Part shown: positions 17,963 to 25,682 of the stretch, one piece after another | How the letters are laid out: each line of letters begins with the position of its first letter | Position numbering within the stretch: position 1 is the stretch's first letter | Source: Streptomyces sp. NBC_00237 | GTDB taxonomy: Bacteria; Actinomycetota; Actinomycetes; Streptomycetales; Streptomycetaceae | DNA: 64,000 bases | Reading direction: 5' to 3' | Assembly (NCBI RefSeq): GCF_026342435.1 | Contig: NZ_JAPEMT010000001.1 | Span: forward strand, 2,846,501 to 2,910,500 | The notes under the pieces: generated by a model | What the model was told of the DNA's origin: nothing | Databases searched by the model: none | The model's input: only the letters and a program-made list of their open reading frames with translations | Position numbers and translations under genes: made by a program

Positions 17963-18925
17963 CTATGTGCCGGTGGCCCAGCCCTCGGGGTCGGTCCATG
18001 CCTGGAGGGTGCGGCGGCTTTCGAAGCGGTGGTGGGTGCCCGTGATCGGGTCGGTGAACTCCAGGGTGCGGGCGAGGAGTTGGAGGGGCCTGGTGAAGTC
18101 GTGGGGGGCGGGGTCGGTGAGGGTGGGGAAGTAGGGGTCGCCGAGGATCGGGAGGCCCAGGGCGTTCATGTGGACGCGGAGCTGGTGGGTGCGGCCGGTG
18201 TGGGGGGTGAGGCGGTAACGGGCCATGTCGCCCCGGTGGTCGAGGAGTTCGATGCGGCTTTCGCTGTTGGGTTCGCCGGGGACTTCGCGGGCGGCGACGA
18301 TGCCGGGTGTCTTCTCGATGCGGCTGCGGACGGTGCGGGGGAGGGGGAGAGCGGGTCTGTGCGCGGCCAGCGCCTCGTACCGCTTGGTGACGTGGCGGTC
18401 GCGGAAGAGGTTCTGGTACGCGCCCCGGGCGGTCGGGTCGATGACGAGGAGGAGCACCCCGGCGGTGAGGCGGTCTAGACGGTGGGCCGGGCTGAGCGTG
18501 GGGAGGTCCAGGTCGTGGCGGAGGCGGGCGAGGGCGGTCTGGGTGATGTGGGCGCCACGGGGGGTGGTGGCGAGGAAGTGGGGCTTGTCGGCGATCAGGA
18601 TGCGGGCGTCCCGGTGGAGGACCTCGATCGGGAACGGGACGGGGGGCTCCGGGGCGAGGACGCGGTGGAACCAGAGGTGCAGGCCGGGGGCGTACGGGGC
18701 GTCCGCGGCGAGGGAGGTGCCGTCGGCGGTGACGAACGCGCCCTCGTCGAGCATGCGGTCGACGGTGCCGGGGCCCGCGGCGGCGAGACGGGCGATGAGG
18801 TGCTCGCGGACGGTGGGCGGGGAGTCGTCGCCGACGGGCGGGAGCGTGAGGTGGAGAGCGTCGATGCCGAGGCGCTGAGGGAGGGGGGAGACGGCTGTGG
18901 TGGGGCGGCGGGGTCTGCGGGGCAT
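17963..18925 (-). CDS. RluA-family RNA pseudouridine synthase
   Basis: A 320-residue enzyme that isomerises uridine to pseudouridine in rRNA or tRNA. An N-terminal S4-like region (about residues 20-80) precedes the catalytic domain with AHRLDRLTAGVLLLV, which contains the catalytic Asp of the HRLD motif, and the later GRTHQLRVHMNALGLPILGDPYF signature. ATG 18925 (MPRRPRRPTTAV) is chosen as the first start before the conserved sequence. Specificity (RluA, C or D type) cannot be told from the sequence. Confidence 0.92.
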   Translation of the reverse strand: MPRRPRRPTTAVSPLPQRLGIDALHLTLPPVGDDSPPTVREHLIARLAAAGPGTVDRMLDEGAFVTADGTSLAADAPYAPGLHLWFHRVLAPEPPVPFPIEVLHRDARILIADKPHFLATTPRGAHITQTALARLRHDLDLPTLSPAHRLDRLTAGVLLLVIDPTARGAYQNLFRDRHVTKRYEALAAHRPALPLPRTVRSRIEKTPGIVAAREVPGEPNSESRIELLDHRGDMARYRLTPHTGRTHQLRVHMNALGLPILGDPYFPTLTDPAPHDFTRPLQLLARTLEFTDPITGTHHRFESRRTLQAWTDPEGWATGT

Positions 18926-18932
18926 GGTGGGG

Positions 18933-19496
18933 TCAAGGGTATGGGGGGTTCGTACGTGCCGATTGATCGTGGCCGGGCGGGCCCGCACACCGACACCGCC
19001 CCGCGCCCCCACACGGGGCGTGCTGCCACCGGGCGAGGGCCAGGCGGCGGAGGTCCGGGGGTGTGGGGGACCCGGTCGCCGAAGCCCGGGAGGGGGCGTG
19101 GAGGGGGTCCGTCCAGCGGGCGGGGAGGGCGGATGCGCCGTAGGCCGCGCCTGCGAGCGTGCCGGTCAGTGCCGCGACTGTGTCCGTGTCGCCGCCCAGG
19201 TCGATCGCCTCGCGCAGCGCGTCCTCGACGGTGGTCGTCGTACGCAGGGCCCAGAGTGCCGAGCCCAGGCAGGGCCGGAGCGCGCCGTTGAACTCCGTGG
19301 CCGGGCCCGGGTCCCAGCCGCCGCCCCGCACGTCGCGCCCGTACCCGGTCCGCAGCGCACGCGGAACGCGCCCCCGAGCTGGAACTCGAAGGGCGCGCCC
19401 AGTGCGTCGCCGACGGCCGAGCCGACGACCGTGCCGATCGCCCTGCTCGCCCCGGGAGTCGTGCGCTCCTCTTCCCTGGGGCGAGCGTACGGGCGG
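18933..19496 (-). pseudogene. Decayed ADP-ribosylglycohydrolase (DraG-like) gene
   Basis: Two pieces of one family lie in different frames. Near 19480-19370 (minus strand) the frame reads SRAIGTVVGSAVGDALGAPFEF, the N-terminal signature. From about 19331 to 19140 another frame reads GGGWDPGPATEFNGALRPCLGSALWAL and then AIDLGGDTDTVAALTGTLAGAAYGA, the C-terminal signature with the conserved GGDTDT metal-binding motif. The middle of the domain, including the first DDT metal site, is missing (GGGWDPG joins almost directly to the C-terminal third), and the frames do not match. So it has both an internal deletion of roughly 200 residues and a frameshift, and should be inactive. Confidence 0.75.
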
Positions 19497-19500
19497 TGAT

Positions 19501-20160
19501 TCAGCTCTTCGGCATCAGGACGGTGTCGACGATGTAGACCGTGGCGTTGGCGGTGGGGACGTTGCCGCAGACCACGGACGAGGTGTCGTTGACCTTGTAG
19601 GACTCGCCCGAGCCCGCGGTGGTCAGGGTGGACTTCTGGAGTGTCGGGTAGGTGCCCGTCTCCAGCTGCTTCGGGGTCAGCTTCTGGCCGACCACGTGGT
19701 AGGTGAGGATGCTGGTGAGCTTGGCCTTGTCGGCGAGGACGGCGTCCAGGTCGGCCTTGGGCAGCTTGGCGAAGGCGTCGTTGGTGGGGGCGAACACGGT
19801 GATGTTCTCGGCGTTGTTGAGGGTGTCGACCAGGCCCGCCTTCTTCACGGCGGTGACCAGGGTGGACAGGGCCGGGTTGTTCGACGCGGCGGTGGCCACC
19901 GGGTCCTTGGCCATCCCGTCGAAGCTGCCCGCGCCCTCCTTGGGGACGCCCGCGCAGCCCGGACCGAACGGGCCGCTCATCGCGGTCGTGTCGGACGGGG
20001 TGGAACCCATGCTCGCCTCCTTGGTGGGGGAGGACGAGGAGCCCGCGGCGTCCGTGGACTTCTCGGAGGTCGAGCAGGCGGTGAGGGCGAGGGGCAGGAG
20101 GGCGACCGCGGACACGGTGAGGGCTGCGCGGCGGGCGAGGGGGGTGCGGGTGGTGCTCAT
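19501..20160 (-). CDS. FAS1 (fasciclin)-domain lipoprotein, MPT83-like
   Basis: A 219-residue secreted lipoprotein. The signal peptide ends at lipobox ALTAC (Cys29). A Ser/Thr-rich linker leads to one FAS1 domain (about residues 75-219) with the hallmark boxes NITVFAPTNDAFAKL and LTYHVVGQ. FAS1 proteins mediate surface adhesion or protein contacts; the mycobacterial relatives MPT70 and MPT83 are the main SigK targets. It lies 71 nt downstream of the molybdopterin oxidoreductase gene and has no separate CCAATCC promoter, so it is probably transcribed with that gene. Confidence 0.93.
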   Translation of the reverse strand: MSTTRTPLARRAALTVSAVALLPLALTACSTSEKSTDAAGSSSSPTKEASMGSTPSDTTAMSGPFGPGCAGVPKEGAGSFDGMAKDPVATAASNNPALSTLVTAVKKAGLVDTLNNAENITVFAPTNDAFAKLPKADLDAVLADKAKLTSILTYHVVGQKLTPKQLETGTYPTLQKSTLTTAGSGESYKVNDTSSVVCGNVPTANATVYIVDTVLMPKS

Positions 20161-20231
20161 GGCGTTCTCCTTGGATGGTGCGTGAGTTGATGGATATGAA
20201 GGGTGTGGTGTGTGGTCCGGGGGCGGTGGGG

Positions 20232-22172
20232 TCAGGGCACGGTGACCACCACCGAGTGCAGGCCGGTCGCGCCGTCGGGAACGGTTCCCGTACGGCGTTC
20301 CGTCTGGGTGTCGCCCGCACGGTCCGTCGCGCGGACTTCGAGGGAGTGGTTGCCGGGAGTGGCCTGCCAGGGCCAGCTCCACTGCCGCCAGGTGTCGCGG
20401 CTCGTCTCGGCGGCGAGTGCGGCGTCCTGCCAGGGGCCGCCGTCGACCCGCACCTCGACCCGGGCGATGCCCCGGTGCTGGGCCCACGCCACCCCGGCGA
20501 CCACGACCCGGCCCGCCTTCGGTGAGGCGAAGGGGCGCGGGGTGTCGATGCGCGACTGGGTCTTGATCGGGGCCTCGCGGGCCCAGCTCCTGCGCACCCA
20601 GTACGCGTCGAAGTCGTCGAAGGTGGTCAGTTCGAGGTCCTGGAGCCACTTGCAGGCCGAGACGTAGCCGTACAGGCCGGGCACCAGCATCCGGACCGGG
20701 AAGCCGTGGTCGAAGGGGAGCGGCTCGCCGTTCATGCCGAGGGCGAGGAGGGCGTCGCGTCCGTCCATCACCGTCTCGACGGGTGAGCCGAGCGTCATGC
20801 CGTCGACCGAGCGGGCGACGAGCTGGTCGGCGGGACCGCCGGAGGAGGGCGGCCGTACACCGGCTTCGCGCAGGAGGTCGGCCAGGCGCACGCCGATCCA
20901 GCGGGCGGTTCCGACGTACGGGCCGCCGACCTGGTTGGAGACGCAGGTCAGGGTGATGTCGCGCTCGATCAGGGGGCGGCGGAGGAGATCCGCGTACGTG
21001 TACGTGAGGGGCGTGGAGAGGCCCCTGCCGTGGAGGGTGAGCCGCCACCGGGTCGCGTCGACGCGGGGGACGACGAGGGCGGTGTCGACTCGGTAGAAGT
21101 CCCGGTTGGGCGTGGTGAAGGGGCTCAGGCCGGGGAGGCGGAGGTCGGCTCCCGGGGGGAGGGGGCGGGCGAGGTCGGTGGGCTCGGGGAGGGTGATCCG
21201 GGAGCGGGCCGTGGCGGCGCCCGCCTGCCGGTCGGAGTTGAGGCGACGGCCGATGAGCCCCGCACCGGCCGATGCGGCGACGGCCGCGGTGGCGGTGAGG
21301 ACGAAGGCGCGCCGGTCGAAGGGGCGGGGGGTGCCGGGGGCGGCGGGGCCCGCGGGATCGTCGGCCGGGTGCGCGGGATCGGTGGCGGCCGGGTCCGCCG
21401 TGCCGCCGGTCGGGTGCTCGGGAGCGTCGGTGGGGAGCGGGGGATCGGTGCGGGAGCCGTTCGGGAACATGTTCCGGGGGAGTTCCGGGGCCGTGCCCGG
21501 GGTGGCCTCCGCAGGAGCAGGAGCAGGAGCAGGGGCAGAGGCGGGGGCGGGGGCAGAGGCAGGAGCGGGGGCGGATTCCGCAGGTGCCCGCCCCCGCCCG
21601 GGCGAGGCGGCCGGGAGGTGTTCCTCCGACGTGCTTCCGGCCGCCTCGGACCCGACCGGGCCGGAGTCCGGGGAGCCCACGTTCCCCGTGCCGGTGGCCG
21701 GTCCGGTCCCGGGCGCCGCATCCGTCCCGGCGCCCAGCTTCGACGTGAGCAGGAGCAGCACCGCCGCGCCCGCCGCCCCGCCCAGCAGCGACGGCAGAGC
21801 GTCCAGCGGGCGGCCCTCCGGGCGGGACACCGCCGCCCACGCGCCCAGCGCGCCGAAGGCGAACACGAGGAGGGCCGCCGTGCGGCGGTGGCGGGTGGCG
21901 AGGAGGCCGACGGCCACGGCGAAGAGGGCCAGCAGGGCGAGGATGCCCAGCTGGAGGACCAGCTTGTCGGCCGTGCCGAAGGTGCGGACCGCGAAGTCCT
22001 TCACCGCTGCGGGCGTACGGTCCACGACCGCACCGCCCACCGCCGGAACCGGTCCGGCCTCGGGGCGTACGGCCACAGCCGCCAGCTCGGCGGCGCACAG
22101 CGACGCGAAGGCGGCGATCAGGCCGCTGGTCGCGCTGGCGATGGTGCGTAGCTTTCCGCGTTTTCCGCTCAC
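20232..22172 (-). CDS. Membrane-anchored molybdopterin-dependent oxidoreductase (sulfite-oxidase fold)
   Basis: A 646-residue protein with an unusual layout. The N-terminus has about four membrane spans (residues ~10-150), followed by a ~130-residue Ala/Pro/Glu linker with AP repeats, another hydrophobic segment after RRAFVLTATAAVAA (~310-335), then the molybdopterin domain (~370-540) and the Mo-co dimerisation domain (~550-646). LTCVSNQVGGPYVGTARW contains the Cys expected to ligand molybdenum. It probably oxidises or reduces a small substrate or oxidised protein residue outside the membrane. GTG 22172 is chosen; the promoter -10 ends only 7 nt before it, so the message may be leaderless. 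Confidence 0.9.
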   Translation of the reverse strand: MSGKRGKLRTIASATSGLIAAFASLCAAELAAVAVRPEAGPVPAVGGAVVDRTPAAVKDFAVRTFGTADKLVLQLGILALLALFAVAVGLLATRHRRTAALLVFAFGALGAWAAVSRPEGRPLDALPSLLGGAAGAAVLLLLTSKLGAGTDAAPGTGPATGTGNVGSPDSGPVGSEAAGSTSEEHLPAASPGRGRAPAESAPAPASAPAPASAPAPAPAPAEATPGTAPELPRNMFPNGSRTDPPLPTDAPEHPTGGTADPAATDPAHPADDPAGPAAPGTPRPFDRRAFVLTATAAVAASAGAGLIGRRLNSDRQAGAATARSRITLPEPTDLARPLPPGADLRLPGLSPFTTPNRDFYRVDTALVVPRVDATRWRLTLHGRGLSTPLTYTYADLLRRPLIERDITLTCVSNQVGGPYVGTARWIGVRLADLLREAGVRPPSSGGPADQLVARSVDGMTLGSPVETVMDGRDALLALGMNGEPLPFDHGFPVRMLVPGLYGYVSACKWLQDLELTTFDDFDAYWVRRSWAREAPIKTQSRIDTPRPFASPKAGRVVVAGVAWAQHRGIARVEVRVDGGPWQDAALAAETSRDTWRQWSWPWQATPGNHSLEVRATDRAGDTQTERRTGTVPDGATGLHSVVVTVP

Positions 22173-22179
22173 GCAAGAG

Positions 22180-22208
22180 GTTCGGCGCGGGAGGGGCCCG
22201 TGGATTGG
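22180..22208 (-). promoter_or_regulatory. ECF-sigma promoter of the molybdopterin oxidoreductase/FAS1 unit
   Basis: On the minus strand, CCAATCC (first six bases at 22208-22203) is followed after 16 nt by CCGAAC (22185-22180). The same motif with 15-nt spacing precedes the FAD-oxidase operon and the sigma gene. The predicted start of transcription is at or next to the GTG start codon. Confidence 0.65.
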
Positions 22209-22242
22209 TCGGAATGACTTCTTCCTTCGTTCGGGGCGTCGG

Positions 22243-22270
22243 CCAATCCGCACGGCCCGCCGCTCCGAAT
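22243..22270 (+). promoter_or_regulatory. ECF-sigma promoter of the FAD oxidase/CFA operon
   Basis: CCAATCC (22243-22249), 15 nt, CCGAAT (22265-22270), 34 nt before the ATG at 22304. It is the mirror partner of the promoter at 22180-22208 in a 131-nt divergent region. A ribosome site GGGAGGA (22294-22300) follows. Confidence 0.7.
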
Positions 22271-22303
22271 GGTGGCTGTGAACCGTATACAGCGGGAGGA
22301 CAT

Positions 22304-23611
22304 ATGTCAGGCACCGGCATGAGATCGCGGGCCGGGGACCGGGGGGCGGGCACCGCCATCCGTACGGCTGTCGTCGGCGGCGGAGTGGCCGGGCTCACCG
22401 CCGCGCACGTGCTCTCCCGCGCCCACCACGTGACCCTGTACGACGCCGAACCCCGCCTCGGCGGGCACGCCCACACCCACGACGTGCCGTCCGCCGACGG
22501 GCGTGTGCACCGCGTCGACTCGGGCTTCATCGTCCACAACAGGCGTACGTACCCGCATCTGCTGCGGCTCTTCGGGGAACTCGGCGTGGAGACCCAGGAG
22601 TCCGAGATGAGCATGTCCGTACGGTGCGAGGGGTGCGGCCTGGAGTACGCGGGGGCGCGCGGACCGGGAGGGCTGTTCGCGCAGCCGCGCAACGCCGTGC
22701 GGCCCGCCTATCTGCGGATGCTCGCCGAGGTGCCGCTCTTCCACCGCAGGGCACGGCAGTTGATGGAACACGGCGCCCACGACGGTTTGACGCTGGGGGA
22801 GTTCGTGCGGAGGGGGAAGTTTTCCGCGTACTTCGTCGCGCACTTCCTCACGCCGCTCGTCTCCGCCGTCTGGTCGTGCGACCCGGCGACTTCGCTGCGC
22901 TACCCCGCCCGGTACCTCTTCCGCTTCCTCGCCCACCACGGGATGCTCTCCGTCGGCGGCTCGCCCGCCTGGCGGACCGTCGTCGGCGGGTCGAGGGAGT
23001 ACGTCGAGCGGGCCGCCAAGCAGCTCGACGCCGTGCACACCGCCACCCCCGTGCGGGCGCTGAGGCGGCACGCCGACGGGGTGGAGGTGACCACCGAGGA
23101 CGGCACCACGCTCCCGTACGACCGGGTGGTCGTGGCCGTCCACCCGGACCAGGCGCTGCGGCTGCTCGCCGACGCGACCGAGGCCGAACGGCGTGTGCTC
23201 GGCGCGTTCCGGTACTCGCGCAACCCGACCCTGCTGCACACCGACACCAGCGTCCTGCCGCGCAGCCCTCGCGCCCGGGCGTCCTGGAACTACCTGATGC
23301 CGTCCTGCACTTCGGGCGCCGACCGGGTCCACGTCAGCTACGACATGAACCGCCTCCAGCGCCTCGACGCCCCCGAGCGGTACGTCGTCACGCTGGGCGG
23401 AGAGGAAACCGTCGACCAGGGCCGGGTGGTGGCGCGGATGACGTACGAACACCCCGTCTACACACCCGAGTCGGTGGCGGCCCAGGCCGAGCTGCCCGCC
23501 CTCAACTCCGCCACCACCGCCTACGCGGGGGCCTACCACGGCTGGGGTTTCCACGAGGACGGCTGCCGCTCCGGCGTCATGGCCGCCGCCGCGCTGGGGG
23601 TGGACTGGTGA
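22304..23611 (+). CDS. FAD-dependent amine-oxidase-like oxidoreductase (Rv0449c type)
   Basis: A 435-residue flavoprotein. The Rossmann dinucleotide motif VVGGGVAGLTAAHVLSRAHHVTLYDAE (about residues 20-46) and RLGGHAHTH follow a short N-terminus; the C-terminus has the closing FAD motif (GAYHGWGFHEDGCRSG). This subfamily is consistently linked to DUF1365 and cyclopropane-synthase genes and is thought to oxidise a lipid. ATG 22304 is preceded by AGCGGGAGGA. Its TGA overlaps the ATG of the next gene (TGATG). First gene of a five-gene coupled operon. Confidence 0.92.
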   Translation: MSGTGMRSRAGDRGAGTAIRTAVVGGGVAGLTAAHVLSRAHHVTLYDAEPRLGGHAHTHDVPSADGRVHRVDSGFIVHNRRTYPHLLRLFGELGVETQESEMSMSVRCEGCGLEYAGARGPGGLFAQPRNAVRPAYLRMLAEVPLFHRRARQLMEHGAHDGLTLGEFVRRGKFSAYFVAHFLTPLVSAVWSCDPATSLRYPARYLFRFLAHHGMLSVGGSPAWRTVVGGSREYVERAAKQLDAVHTATPVRALRRHADGVEVTTEDGTTLPYDRVVVAVHPDQALRLLADATEAERRVLGAFRYSRNPTLLHTDTSVLPRSPRARASWNYLMPSCTSGADRVHVSYDMNRLQRLDAPERYVVTLGGEETVDQGRVVARMTYEHPVYTPESVAAQAELPALNSATTAYAGAYHGWGFHEDGCRSGVMAAAALGVDW

Positions 23612-24381
23612 TGCGTACCGGAACCGGACAGGACACCGCTCCGGGCCTGCGAGCCCCCGCCCTCTACCGGTGCACCGTCGCCCACGCCCGCACCGCACCC
23701 CTGCGCCACACCGTCCGCCACCGCACCTACCTGTGGTACGTCGACCCGGACCGGCCTCCCCGACTCCCGCGCCCCCTGCGGCCGTTGGCGCGCTTCGACG
23801 CCCGCGACCACTTCGGCGGCACCGCGCCCACCATCCGTGCCGGACTGGAGAGGTTCCTCGCCGCACGCGGCATCGACCTCCACGGCGGGCCCGTCACGAT
23901 GCTGGCGCACGCCCGCGTCCTCGGACACGTCTTCAATCCGCTCACCCTGTACTGGTGCCACGACCGTGCGGGCACCCTGCGCTGCGTCGTCGCCGAGGTC
24001 CACAACACGTACGGCGAGCGCCACTGCTATCTGCTGCCGAGCGACCTCGGAGAAGGTCAACTGGCGCACGTGGAAAAGGAGTTGTACGTCTCGCCGTTCT
24101 TCCCCGTCGACGGCCGCTACCGGATGCGGCTGCCCGAACCCGGGGAGCGGCTGGGCCTGACCGTCCAACTCGAACGGGACGGCGGCCGCCCCTTCACCGC
24201 GACCGTGCGCGGCGAGCGCACGGCCGCCACCACGGGCGCGCTGCTGCGCACGGCGGTCCGTCACCCCCTGTCCACCCTCGCGGTCTCCGCCGCGATCCGG
24301 GCGCACGGCGCATGGCTGTTCCTGCGCGGACTGCCGGTGCTGCCCCGGCCCCGTCACCAACCCCAGGAGGGTGTCGAATGA
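23611..24381 (+). CDS. DUF1365-family protein (Rv0448c type)
   Basis: A 256-residue protein of the DUF1365 family, with the family motifs VLGHVFNPLTLYWCHD and EVHNTYGERHCYLL. No clear signal peptide. The biochemical role is unknown; it always travels with the FAD oxidase and CFA-like methyltransferases and is presumed to act on the same lipid. ATG 23611 overlaps the previous stop; its own stop overlaps the next start (ATGA), so translation is coupled on both sides. Confidence 0.92.
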   Translation: MRTGTGQDTAPGLRAPALYRCTVAHARTAPLRHTVRHRTYLWYVDPDRPPRLPRPLRPLARFDARDHFGGTAPTIRAGLERFLAARGIDLHGGPVTMLAHARVLGHVFNPLTLYWCHDRAGTLRCVVAEVHNTYGERHCYLLPSDLGEGQLAHVEKELYVSPFFPVDGRYRMRLPEPGERLGLTVQLERDGGRPFTATVRGERTAATTGALLRTAVRHPLSTLAVSAAIRAHGAWLFLRGLPVLPRPRHQPQEGVE

Positions 24382-25682
24382 GCGTGTCCATCTCCCCGTC
24401 GGCCCGTCCCGCCGGTGGCTCCCCGCTTTCCGCGGTGACCCACCCCGTGGACGCGGCCCGCTGGCCCGACGTCGCCCGGCTGCCGAAGGCGTCCCCGGTG
24501 CGTACCGCCGTCGCCCGGGGCATCGTCCGGCACGCGCTGGCCGGGCTGCCGCTGACCGTGACGTTCCGGGACGGCCGACGGCTCGGCACCGGCGGGCCCG
24601 TCCTGCGGGTGCACGACCCGGCGGCCCTGTACCGACGGGTCGGGGCCGGTGGGCTGATCGGGTTCGGCGAGTCGTACATGGCGGGAGAGTGGACGGCCGA
24701 GGACCTCGTCGGGGTGCTCACCGTGCTGGCCGGCAACGCGGCGACCCTGGTGCCGCCCGCGCTCCAACGCCTGCGCGGGGTGTGGGAGGTGAAGCAGCCG
24801 CACGCCCGGCGCAACACCGTCGAGGGCTCCCGCGACAACATCAGCCACCACTACGACCTCTCCAACGACCTCTTCTCCCTCTTCCTCGACGACACCCTCA
24901 CCTACTCCTCCGCCGTCTTCCGGGGCTTCCCCGCCACCTACGACCTGCTGCCCGCCGCCCAGCACCGCAAGATCGACCGGCTGCTCGACCTCGCCGAGGT
25001 GAGGGAGGGCAGCGAGGTCCTGGAAATCGGCACCGGCTGGGGCGAGTTGGCGATACGGGCCGCCGCGCGCGGTGCCCGCGTCACCACCGTCACGCTCTCC
25101 GTCGAGCAGCGCGAACTGGCGATGCGGCGGATCGCGGACGCCGGGTTCCAGGACCGGGTGACGGTCCTGCTGCGCGACTACCGCAAGGTCGAAGGCACGT
25201 ACGACGCCGTCGTCAGCGTCGAGATGATCGAAGCCGTCGGGGAGGAGTTCTGGCCGGAGTACTTCGCCACCCTGGAACGGCGGCTCGTACCCGGCGGCAG
25301 GATCGCGCTCCAGGCGATCACCATGCCGCACGACCGGCTGTGGGCCAGCAGGAACACGTACACCTGGATCCAGAAGTACGTCTTCCCCGGGGGGCTCATC
25401 CCCTCGGTGACGGCCGTGGAGAACACCTGCGCCGCGCACACCGGACTCGCCGTCACCCGCGACGACGGCTTCGGCGTGCACTACGCGGAGACGCTGCGGC
25501 TGTGGCGGGCCCGGTTCGAGGCGCGCGCGGAGGAGGTGGAGGCGCTCGGGTTCGACGCGACGTTCCGGCGGATGTGGTCGTTCTACCTGGCCTACTCGGA
25601 GGCCGGATTCCGCTCCGGGTACCTCGACGTACGGCAGTTTCAGCTCACGGGACGCACGGAAACGGGGAGGGGCACGCCATGA
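24378..25682 (+). CDS. Cyclopropane-fatty-acid synthase-like SAM methyltransferase, copy 1
   Basis: A 434-residue protein. An N-terminal CFA-type domain (about residues 1-145) is followed by the substrate-binding RDNISHHYDLSNDLFSLFLDD and the SAM site VLEIGTGWGELAIRAA (about 215). The C-terminal part has VSVEMIEAVG and KYVFPGGLIPS, typical of true CFA synthases, which methylenate phospholipid acyl double bonds with SAM. CAGGAGG precedes the ATG. It overlaps its neighbours by 4 nt on each side (ATGA). It is related to but clearly distinct from the next gene. Confidence 0.93.
   Translation: MSVSISPSARPAGGSPLSAVTHPVDAARWPDVARLPKASPVRTAVARGIVRHALAGLPLTVTFRDGRRLGTGGPVLRVHDPAALYRRVGAGGLIGFGESYMAGEWTAEDLVGVLTVLAGNAATLVPPALQRLRGVWEVKQPHARRNTVEGSRDNISHHYDLSNDLFSLFLDDTLTYSSAVFRGFPATYDLLPAAQHRKIDRLLDLAEVREGSEVLEIGTGWGELAIRAAARGARVTTVTLSVEQRELAMRRIADAGFQDRVTVLLRDYRKVEGTYDAVVSVEMIEAVGEEFWPEYFATLERRLVPGGRIALQAITMPHDRLWASRNTYTWIQKYVFPGGLIPSVTAVENTCAAHTGLAVTRDDGFGVHYAETLRLWRARFEARAEEVEALGFDATFRRMWSFYLAYSEAGFRSGYLDVRQFQLTGRTETGRGTP

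Noticed and set aside
19166..20320. Minus-strand 384-residue frame as a gene
   Set aside because: It runs in a wrong frame through the FAS1 gene; only its final part is real, as the N-terminal remnant of the ADP-ribosylglycohydrolase.
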